From assembly GCA_007131555.1 (NCBI GenBank), contig SLQH01000438.1:1-20443 (forward strand): a stretch of DNA of 20,443 bases, written 5' to 3'. A program made the position numbers and the translations under genes. The stretch comes from Planctomycetota bacterium. Its GTDB lineage: Bacteria > Planctomycetota > UBA11346. The notes beneath the pieces were generated by a model. The model was not told the DNA's origin, did no database searches, and worked only from the letters and a program-made list of their open reading frames with translations. Positions 14,839-20,443 of this stretch are shown one piece after another; the stretch's first letter is position 1; every line of letters starts with the position of its first letter.

Positions 14839-15456
14839 TCAGCCCCCGCCTGGACAGCCCCCTCCGAAATGCTTGGCGATGGCTGCCTCCATCACGGTGG
14901 TGGCCTCGTCCTGGCACTGGCCGCAGACCGTGCCCAGCTTGGTATGCTCCTGCAACTGCTGGTAGCTGCGGGCGCCCTCCAATACCGCATCCTCGATGTC
15001 GTGGTCGGTGACGTTCATGCACTGGCAGACCAGGCGGCTCTGTTCGCGGCGCACCTTGTCGGTCAGGCCATGGCGCTCATAGTAGTCATTGATGGCGGCC
15101 CGCAGGGCCTTGTCGCCCAGGACTGAGCAGTGGACCTTGTTGTCGGGCAGGCCACCGAGGCGGGTGGCGATGTCCTTGGGCGAGATGGCGAAGGCCTCGT
15201 CCAGGGTCAGGCCCTTGACCACCTCGGACAGCATCGAGGTCGACGCGATGGCGCTGGCGCAGCCGTAGGTCTGCCAGCGGCAGTCACGGATGGTGCCGGC
15301 GCCCTCATCGACCTGGATCAGCATCCGCATCTGATCGCCGCAGGTGATGTTGCCGGCCATGCCGTCGCCGTCAGCCTGGAAGTCCTCATCCTTGCCCAGG
15401 ACGTTGCGGGGGTTGGCGAAATGGTCGCGCACGATGTCGCTGTAGGCCCAGTTCAT
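14839..15456 (-). CDS. nifU: Fe-S scaffold NifU, two-domain form (IscU + 2Fe-2S BFD domain)
   Basis: A scaffold on which Fe-S clusters are built from sulfur delivered by NifS. In the 205-residue protein the IscU-type domain (1-125) has the three cluster cysteines Cys39, Cys66 and Cys110 and the nearby Asp41. A BFD-like domain follows with a CxC...CxxC set (Cys144, Cys146, Cys178, Cys181) that holds a permanent 2Fe-2S cluster in NifU proteins. The third, C-terminal Nfu domain of nitrogenase NifU is absent; the protein ends in a short Gly-rich tail with one Cys. GGAAGGGC precedes the ATG. It is the last gene of the cysK-nadA-nifS-nifU operon, 18 bases after nifS. No nitrogenase genes are nearby, so a general Fe-S role is likelier than a nitrogen-fixation one. 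Confidence 0.93.
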   Translation of the reverse strand: MNWAYSDIVRDHFANPRNVLGKDEDFQADGDGMAGNITCGDQMRMLIQVDEGAGTIRDCRWQTYGCASAIASTSMLSEVVKGLTLDEAFAISPKDIATRLGGLPDNKVHCSVLGDKALRAAINDYYERHGLTDKVRREQSRLVCQCMNVTDHDIEDAVLEGARSYQQLQEHTKLGTVCGQCQDEATTVMEAAIAKHFGGGCPGGG

Positions 15457-15474
15457 GGCATTGCCCTTCCAGCC

Positions 15475-16650
15475 TCAATAGGCGGTCGACATCGACCGCA
15501 CCTTGTCAACGATCACCACCAGGCGCTCGATGAGATAGTCGATGTCGTCAGCGGTGGTGTCCCGGCCCATGCTGATACGCAGCGAGCCATGGGCCTGTTC
15601 GGCCTGCAGACCACAGGCCAGCAAAACATGTGACGGATCCAGCGATCCGGAGGAGCAGGCTGAACCGGTCGACACCGCGATGCCGTCAAGATCAAGGTAC
15701 AGCAGCAGGGCTTCGCCCTCGCAGCCGGCGCAGGTGATGTTGAGGGTGCCGGGCAGGCAGTGCTCCTGGTCGCCGTTGACGCTGACATCGGGAATACGAG
15801 CCAGCACGCTCTCTCGCAGATGGTGGCGCAGGGCGCCAAGGCGTTCGGCCTCGGCTACCATCTCCTGACGGCGGCAGTCCAGGGCCTGGCCCATGCCGAT
15901 GATGCCCAGGGTGTTCTCGGTCCCGGCCCGCCGGCCGCGTTCCTGATGACCACCGAGGATGAAGGGGCAGAAGTGCACGCCCTTGCGCACATACAGCCCA
16001 CCGATGCCCTTGGGGCCGTAGGCCTTGTGGGCCGAGAAGGACAGGAAGTCGACCCCCAGGGCAGCGACATCAACCGGGATCTTGCCGACCGCCTGGACGG
16101 CATCAGTGTGGAAGTAGGCTCCGACGGCGTGGACCATGGCGATGATCGTCGGCAGGTCCTGGATGGTGCCGATCTCGTTGTTGGCGGCCATGATGCTGAC
16201 CAGAGCGGTGCGTTCGTCGAGCAGTTCGCGCAGATGCTCCAGCCGGATGCGGCCCTCGCGGTCAACCTCAACGTAACAGACCTCCTGGCCGCGCTTGGCC
16301 AGACATTGGGCGGTCTCAAGGATGCAGGGATGTTCGATCCGGGTGGTGATGATCCGGTTGCGCCCCGGACAGTTGCCGGTGCAGCGGTGGGCCTGGCAGG
16401 GGAAGAGGTTGAGGACGGTATTGTTGGCTTCGCTACCGGAGCCGACGAACACCACATCCTCGACCGGGGCGTTGATGAGGGCGGCGCAGCGGCTGCGGGC
16501 GGTCTCGACCAGGTCCCGGGCCTCGCGCCCGAAACCGTGCAGGCTCGACGGGTTGCCGAACAGCGGCATCGCCTCCTGCATGGCGGCGATCACCGCCGGA
16601 TGCAGGGGGGTGGTGGCGTTGTGATCCAGGTACACGCGACGGGCGCTCAT
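15475..16650 (-). CDS. nifS: Cysteine desulfurase NifS
   Basis: A PLP enzyme that removes sulfur from cysteine, giving alanine and a persulfide used by NifU. The 391-residue protein has the N-terminal YLDHNATTPLHP motif, the PLP lysine Lys209 in SFSAHKAYGPKG, and the catalytic Cys332 in STGSACSSGS with the class I spacing. An unusual cysteine-rich stretch, CQAHRCTGNC (Cys85, Cys90, Cys94), sits between the GSEANN motif and IITTRIEHP, where other family members have a short loop. The frame extends to 16758, but ATG 16650 begins at the conserved N terminus and has GGAAGGAA upstream. It lies 19 bases after nadA and 18 before nifU, in one operon. Confidence 0.95.
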   Translation of the reverse strand: MSARRVYLDHNATTPLHPAVIAAMQEAMPLFGNPSSLHGFGREARDLVETARSRCAALINAPVEDVVFVGSGSEANNTVLNLFPCQAHRCTGNCPGRNRIITTRIEHPCILETAQCLAKRGQEVCYVEVDREGRIRLEHLRELLDERTALVSIMAANNEIGTIQDLPTIIAMVHAVGAYFHTDAVQAVGKIPVDVAALGVDFLSFSAHKAYGPKGIGGLYVRKGVHFCPFILGGHQERGRRAGTENTLGIIGMGQALDCRRQEMVAEAERLGALRHHLRESVLARIPDVSVNGDQEHCLPGTLNITCAGCEGEALLLYLDLDGIAVSTGSACSSGSLDPSHVLLACGLQAEQAHGSLRISMGRDTTADDIDYLIERLVVIVDKVRSMSTAY

Positions 16651-16669
16651 GCCAGGTTCCTTCCCGTCG

Positions 16670-17587
16670 TCAGCCGAGGTCAAGCATGGCCTGGATGCCA
16701 CGACGGGCGGCGGCGGCCAGGTCCGGATCAAGAGTGACCGCATGCTGGCGCTGCTCAAGGGCGGCCAGCAGATGGCTCAACGTGGTCTTCTTCATATTAG
16801 GGCAGACCATGGCCGAAAAGGCGTGATGAAAGACCTTGTCGGGATGATCATGGGCAAGCCGCCAGACCATCCCCTGCTCAGTGCCGATGATGAACTCACT
16901 ACGGCTGCTGGCGGCCACGTGTTTGGCCATACCGCCGGTCGACAGGACCTGATCGGCCACGGCCGTGACCTGGGGTGGACATTCCGGATGGACCAGGACC
17001 TCGGCCTCGGGATGGGCGGCGCGGGCCTGGAGGATGAACTCCGGCAGCAGACGATGATGGGTATAGCAGAAGCCCTTCCAGGGGATGATGCGGTGATCCG
17101 GCAATTGGGCCGCGACCCAGGCGGCGAGATTGCGGTCGGGCACGAACAGGATCTCGTCTTTGGGGCTGAAGGCGGCGCGGATCACCTCGACGGCATTGGA
17201 GGAGGTGCAGCACAGATCGCTCAAGGCCTTGACCGCGGCGCTGGAATTGACGTAGCAGACCGTCTTGGCCCCCGGGTGGTCGGCCTGGAAGGCCCGTAGC
17301 TGCTCGGCCGTGATCATGTCGGCCAGGGGGCAGCCGGCCTCCGGCTCAGGGATCAGGACGGTGGCCTGGGGGGCCAGGATCTTGGCCGTCTCGGCCATGA
17401 AGTAGACCCCGCAGAACACGATCACCGGAGCCTGCGACTGGGCCGCCGCCACGCTCAGGCCGAGGGAGTCGCCGCACAGGTCGGCGACCTCCTGGATCTC
17501 AGGCAGCTGATAATTGTGGGCCAGGATCACCGCGCCCAGGTCCTGGGCGAGCTGGCGGATGCGGGTGCTCACCGATACGTCGGTCAT
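16670..17587 (-). CDS. nadA: Quinolinate synthase A
   Basis: NadA condenses iminoaspartate with dihydroxyacetone phosphate to quinolinate in de novo NAD synthesis, using an oxygen-sensitive 4Fe-4S cluster. The 305-residue protein is the compact form. Expected cluster ligands are Cys86 (EAGCPLAD), Cys174 (GFCYTHH) and Cys262 (VCPNMKK). Other family motifs include AHNYQLPEIQEVADLCGDS, then GVYFMAETAKIL and YVNSSAAVKA. The frame is open to 17674, but ATG 17587 fits the family, follows GCGAGGTCTG, and shares a base with the cysK stop. nadB and nadC are not in this window. Placement with Fe-S assembly genes makes sense because NadA is a cluster client. Confidence 0.96.
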   Translation of the reverse strand: MTDVSVSTRIRQLAQDLGAVILAHNYQLPEIQEVADLCGDSLGLSVAAAQSQAPVIVFCGVYFMAETAKILAPQATVLIPEPEAGCPLADMITAEQLRAFQADHPGAKTVCYVNSSAAVKALSDLCCTSSNAVEVIRAAFSPKDEILFVPDRNLAAWVAAQLPDHRIIPWKGFCYTHHRLLPEFILQARAAHPEAEVLVHPECPPQVTAVADQVLSTGGMAKHVAASSRSEFIIGTEQGMVWRLAHDHPDKVFHHAFSAMVCPNMKKTTLSHLLAALEQRQHAVTLDPDLAAAARRGIQAMLDLG

Positions 17588-18540
17588 CAGACCTCGCCTT
17601 CCTGGAACAGGGGTGTGGACAGATAGCGCTCGCCGGAGTCGGGCAGGATCACTGCGATCGTCTTGCCCTGCCACTGCGGCTCACCGGCCAGGCGAGCGGC
17701 CACGGCCACCGCCGCCCCGCTGGAGATGCCGCAGATGATGCCCTCTTCGCGGGCCAGACGGCGGGCAAAGGCGAAGGCCTCATCATTGCTGACCTGCTCG
17801 ACCCGGTCGACCAGGGCCAGGTCCAGGTTGGCGGGGATGAAGCCGGCCCCGATGCCTTGGATCTTGTGCGGTCCGGGTGCCAGGTCCTGGCCGGCCAAGT
17901 GCTGGCTGATCACAGGGCTGTCGGCCGGTTCGACCGCCACCGTGGTCAACTGCCGACCGCGCTCCTGCTTGAAGTAGCGGGACACGCCGCTGATCGTGCC
18001 GCCGGTGCCGACCCCGGCCACCAGCACGTCGACCGCGCCGTCGGTGGCCTGCCACAGTTCCGGGCCGGTGGTCTTGACGTGGATGGCGGGATTGGCCGGA
18101 TTGTTGAACTGCTGCGGCATGAAGTAGCGATCCGGCTCGGCGGCGGCCAGCTCCTCGGCCTTGGCGATGGCCCCCTTCATGCCCTGCGGGCCGGGGGTCA
18201 GCACCAGTTCGGCCCCGAAGGCCTTGAGCATCTGTCGTCTCTCCAAGCTCATGGTCTCGGGCATGGTCAGGATCACCGGATAGCCGCGGGCCGCCCCGAC
18301 GAAGGCCAGACCGATGCCGGTGTTGCCGCTGGTTGGTTCGATGATGGTCATGCCGGGCCGCAGGACACCGCGTTCCTCGGCATCCCAGATCATCCCGGCG
18401 GCGATGCGGCACTTGACCGAATAGGCCGGATTGCGGCCTTCGATCTTGGCCACCACCCGCGCCCCGCCTGGGCACAGACGCCGGATCTCCACTACCGGGG
18501 TGTTGCCGATGCTCAGGCTGTTGTCGCTGTGGATGGTCAT
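17587..18540 (-). CDS. cysK: Cysteine synthase A (O-acetylserine sulfhydrylase)
   Basis: A PLP enzyme that makes cysteine from O-acetylserine and sulfide in the cytoplasm. The 317-residue protein shows SIGNTPVVEI, the PLP lysine Lys43 in NPAYSVKCR, the substrate-loop motif PTSGNTGIGLAF, and the GTGGTISGVSRYFK phosphate-binding loop. QFNNPANPAIHVKTTGPE is typical of CysK rather than cystathionine beta-synthase. The frame runs back to 18684, but ATG 18540, after AGAGGAGT, is the sensible start. It is the first gene of cysK-nadA-nifS-nifU, providing the cysteine that NifS consumes. A strong promoter with an overlapping palindrome lies about 60 bases upstream. Confidence 0.95.
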   Translation of the reverse strand: MTIHSDNSLSIGNTPVVEIRRLCPGGARVVAKIEGRNPAYSVKCRIAAGMIWDAEERGVLRPGMTIIEPTSGNTGIGLAFVGAARGYPVILTMPETMSLERRQMLKAFGAELVLTPGPQGMKGAIAKAEELAAAEPDRYFMPQQFNNPANPAIHVKTTGPELWQATDGAVDVLVAGVGTGGTISGVSRYFKQERGRQLTTVAVEPADSPVISQHLAGQDLAPGPHKIQGIGAGFIPANLDLALVDRVEQVSNDEAFAFARRLAREEGIICGISSGAAVAVAARLAGEPQWQGKTIAVILPDSGERYLSTPLFQEGEV

Positions 18541-18604
18541 CGCGGACTCCTCTGAACTGGGGCGCGCCGGGGGAAAAGCCCTTGCGTAGCCGGGTGATGG
18601 CATC

Positions 18605-18633
18605 ACGATACCATACTTGACAAAGAAAGTCAA
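18605..18633 (-). promoter_or_regulatory. sigma70-type promoter of the cysK-nadA-nifS-nifU operon
   Basis: Read on the minus strand, TTGACT (18633-18628) and TATCGT (18610-18605) are separated by exactly 17 bases, close to the -35/-10 consensus with optimal spacing. The start point would be near 18598, leaving a leader of about 58 nt before the cysK ATG. The AT-rich sequence stands out in this GC-rich region. The -35 hexamer is inside the palindrome listed separately. Confidence 0.65.
18617..18633. promoter_or_regulatory. Palindromic operator candidate between cysK and the Rrf2 gene
   Basis: TTGAC-AAAGAAA-GTCAA is a perfect inverted repeat with 5-bp arms and a 7-bp AT-rich spacer. It covers the -35 box of the cysK promoter on the minus strand and contains a perfect TTGACA hexamer on the plus strand facing the Rrf2 gene. 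I saw no convincing -10 box for the latter. Rrf2-family dimers bind partly palindromic sites of this general size, so autoregulation plus control of cysK is a reasonable inference, not a demonstrated fact. Confidence 0.45.
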
Positions 18634-18767
18634 CTTTGGCCGATGGCCCCGTCCGGCCGCTGTCTTATCGTCAGCGGGCGGCAAGGGGTCAAGGCTTGTT
18701 CGGGTGCCTGAGGCGAGTCTACTGACGGCCCATCATCCACCCGCTCACCCGGTGCCGGGAGACCGTC

Positions 18768-19175
18768 ATGATCGAACTGTCGACCAAGGGCCGCTATGCC
18801 ACCCGCATCCTGGCCTATCTCGCCGCCCAAGCGCCGGGGGCGGTGATACGCCGTCAGGAGATCGCCGAGAGCCAGGGCATCACCCTCGATTACATTGAGC
18901 AGATCCTGGTCAAGCTCAAGGCCAGCGGCTTCGTGCGCTCGGTGCGTGGCGCCCGCGGCGGCTACCTGCTGGCCTGTGATCCCCGGACCACCACCGTGGC
19001 CGAGGTCCTGCGGGCGGTCGAAGGCCCGATCAGCCTGGTGCCCTGTGAGGAGACCCACTGTACCAGGGCCGCCTCCTGCCTCACCCGTCCGGTCTGGCAT
19101 GAGGCGGCCGCCGCCATGCATCGGGTCTTCGAGTCCTACAGCATCGCTGACCTGCTCAACCCGCATCCTGCCTGA
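18768..19175 (+). CDS. Rrf2-family transcriptional regulator, IscR/CymR-like
   Basis: A 135-residue winged-helix DNA-binding protein. The N terminus LSTKGRYATRILAYLA, the helix-turn-helix at about 28-52 (RRQEIAESQGITLDYIEQIL) and the wing SVRGARGGYLLA are classic Rrf2 features. Cys93, Cys98 and Cys104 form CX4CX5C at the position of the IscR cluster ligands (CX5CX5C), suggesting Fe-S sensing. Some Rrf2 members in this context instead respond to cysteine status, as CymR does through CysK. It is divergent from cysK-nadA-nifS-nifU and upstream of metY by 48 bases. GGGAGA precedes the ATG. Which ligand it senses cannot be decided from sequence. Confidence 0.88.
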   Translation: MIELSTKGRYATRILAYLAAQAPGAVIRRQEIAESQGITLDYIEQILVKLKASGFVRSVRGARGGYLLACDPRTTTVAEVLRAVEGPISLVPCEETHCTRAASCLTRPVWHEAAAAMHRVFESYSIADLLNPHPA

Positions 19176-19223
19176 CATCCATCATCCCACATCCCGATAT
19201 GTACCACCTCAAGGATCATCATC

Positions 19224-20443
19224 ATGACTGACAGTCCCCTTCCAGCGCAGCGGCCCGAGACCCTGGCCCTGCATGCCGGCCAGATCAGCGACCCCAGCAC
19301 CGGGGCCCGGGCCGTACCCATCTACCAGACCTCAAGTTTCACCTTCCGTGATACAGAGCATGCCGCCAACCTGTTCGCCCTGCGCGAGTTCGGCAACATC
19401 TATACCCGCCTGATGAATCCCACCAACGATGTGGTCGAGAAACGCCTGGCGGCCCTGGAGGGCGGCACCGGAGCCCTGCTGACCTCCAGCGGCATGGCCG
19501 CCATCTTCCTCACCATCCACACCCTGGCCCAGGCTGGCGATGACATCGTCGCCTCGTCCTCGCTCTATGGCGGTACCGACACCTTGTTCCGCCATACCCT
19601 GCCGCGCCTGGGCATCACTGCCCATCTGGTCAGCCCCACCGCCGCCGCCATCGCCGCTGCCATCACCCCGCAGACCAAGGCGGTGTATGTCGAGACCATC
19701 GGCAACCCCAAGGGCGATATCCCCGATTTCGCCGCCATCGCCGCCGTGGCCCACGACGCTGGTCTGCCCCTGATCGTTGACAACACCTTCGCCCCCCTGC
19801 TGTGCCGGCCGATCGACCACGGGGCCGACATCGTGGTCCTGTCCTGCACCAAATGGATCGGCGGCCATGGCACCTCGATCGGCGGCTGCATCGTCGACTC
19901 CGGCCGCTTCGATTGGTCGACCGGCCGCTTCCCCGAGTTCACCAGCCCTGACCCCAGCTACCACGGCCTGGTCTACTGGGATGCCCTCGGCAACGTGCCG
20001 AACCTGGGCAACATCGCCTTCATCATCAAGGCCCGGGTCCAGGGCATGCGCAACCTCGGCCTGTGCGCCAGTCCCTTCAACGCCTTCCTCTTCCTGCAAG
20101 GCATCGAGACCCTGCCCCTGCGCATGACCCGCCACTGCGACAACGCCCTGGCCCTGGCCCGTTGGCTGCGGGCCCAGGACCAGGTGGAATGGGTGATCTA
20201 CACCGGTCTGGAAGACCATCCCGACCACGCCCTGGCCCAACGGTATCTCCACGGCGGTTTCGGCGCGGTGCTCGGCTTCGGCCTCAAGGGCGGACGAGCA
20301 GCCGGTGAGACGTTCATCAATCGCTGCCAGTTGGCCAGCCATCTGGCCAATGTCGGCGATGCCAAGACCCTGGTCATCCATCCGGCATCGACCACCCACC
20401 AGCAGCTCAGCGAAGCCGAACGCCAGGCTGCCGGCGTCAATCC
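19224..20443 (+). CDS. metY: O-acetylhomoserine sulfhydrylase MetY (3' end beyond window)
   Basis: A PLP enzyme of the Cys/Met metabolism family that makes homocysteine from O-acetylhomoserine and sulfide. About 406 codons are visible and the frame is open to the window edge; the family is about 425-430 residues, so only a short piece is missing. Visible features are ETLALHAGQ near the N terminus, VPIYQTSSFTF, the cofactor-binding YTRLMNPTNDVVEKRLAALE, IVDNTFAPLLCRP, and the PLP lysine Lys210 in LSCTKWIGGHG. The large size and the TSPDPSYHG segment point to MetY rather than MetB or MetC. AAGGATCATCATC precedes the ATG. It probably shares a transcript with the Rrf2 gene; no terminator or riboswitch is seen in the 48-nt gap. 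Confidence 0.94.
   Translation, partial: MTDSPLPAQRPETLALHAGQISDPSTGARAVPIYQTSSFTFRDTEHAANLFALREFGNIYTRLMNPTNDVVEKRLAALEGGTGALLTSSGMAAIFLTIHTLAQAGDDIVASSSLYGGTDTLFRHTLPRLGITAHLVSPTAAAIAAAITPQTKAVYVETIGNPKGDIPDFAAIAAVAHDAGLPLIVDNTFAPLLCRPIDHGADIVVLSCTKWIGGHGTSIGGCIVDSGRFDWSTGRFPEFTSPDPSYHGLVYWDALGNVPNLGNIAFIIKARVQGMRNLGLCASPFNAFLFLQGIETLPLRMTRHCDNALALARWLRAQDQVEWVIYTGLEDHPDHALAQRYLHGGFGAVLGFGLKGGRAAGETFINRCQLASHLANVGDAKTLVIHPASTTHQQLSEAERQAAGVN

Noticed and set aside
16651..16758. A 36-residue N-terminal extension of NifS
   Set aside because: The extension overlaps the nadA end and has no similarity to the family. MSARRVYLDHNATTP at ATG 16650, with its ribosome site, is the conserved start.
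18617..18645. A plus-strand promoter for the Rrf2 gene from TTGACA at 18617
   Set aside because: The -35 hexamer is perfect, but 16-18 bases downstream there is only GC-rich sequence (CCGATG) with no usable -10 box.
19332..20399. A 355-codon minus-strand frame opposite metY
   Set aside because: The plus strand encodes an unmistakable MetY with its PLP lysine; the antisense frame is Gly/Gln/Asp-rich with no motif.
1..20443. CRISPR arrays, tRNA/rRNA genes, phage genes or complete insertion sequences
   Set aside because: No regularly spaced direct repeats, no tRNA-like cloverleaf in the few gene-free stretches, and no transposase or integrase motifs were seen.

Overview
This is a GC-rich bacterial window (protein genes carry mostly G or C in third codon positions) from a motile, Gram-negative-type organism. 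The taxon cannot be fixed from the sequence. The gene order flgB-flgC-fliE-fliF-fliG-fliH-fliI-fliJ-(FlbB/MotE-like)-flbD-motA-motB-motB'-fliL-fliM-fliN resembles the flagellar superoperons of spirochaetes, planctomycetes and some deltaproteobacterial-type lineages rather than the enterobacterial layout. I treat a planctomycete/PVC-like or deltaproteobacterial-like source as only a weak guess.

Layout. Positions 1-212 hold no convincing gene but contain one copy of an intergenic repeat. A ribonuclease D gene (rnd) follows on the minus strand (213-1376). From 1621 to 13268 sixteen genes run on the plus strand with overlaps or gaps of a few bases (largest gap 54 nt), almost certainly one transcription unit. 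They encode proximal rod and adaptor (FlgB, FlgC, FliE), MS ring (FliF), C ring (FliG, FliM, FliN), export ATPase complex (FliH, FliI, FliJ), a membrane-anchored FlbB/MotE-like scaffold, FlbD, the stator (MotA plus two different MotB-type subunits) and FliL. Positions 13269-13667 hold no gene: they contain a second, larger repeat copy bounded by imperfect inverted repeats and a pair of mutually exclusive GC hairpins. A long type IV prepilin peptidase gene follows (13668-14822, plus).

The last third is a sulfur, Fe-S and NAD module. On the minus strand cysK-nadA-nifS-nifU form a tight operon (18540 down to 14839). Cysteine synthase makes the cysteine that NifS desulfurates, NifU assembles the cluster, and quinolinate synthase NadA is itself a 4Fe-4S enzyme. 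Divergently on the plus strand lie an Rrf2-family regulator with three cysteines in an IscR-like arrangement and metY (O-acetylhomoserine sulfhydrylase), which runs off the window end. The divergent control region contains a good sigma70-type promoter for cysK, and its -35 box overlaps a perfect TTGAC-N7-GTCAA palindrome, a plausible operator for the Rrf2 protein.

The most interesting points are the two-copy intergenic repeat with inverted ends and a rearranged internal block, the tandem pair of MotB-like subunits behind a single PomA-type MotA, the FlbB/MotE-like gene, the putative Fe-S-responsive palindrome over the cysK promoter, a prepilin peptidase with about 100 extra residues between its catalytic aspartates, and a cysteine-rich insertion in NifS. 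I found no CRISPR array, tRNA, rRNA, complete insertion sequence or phage gene.
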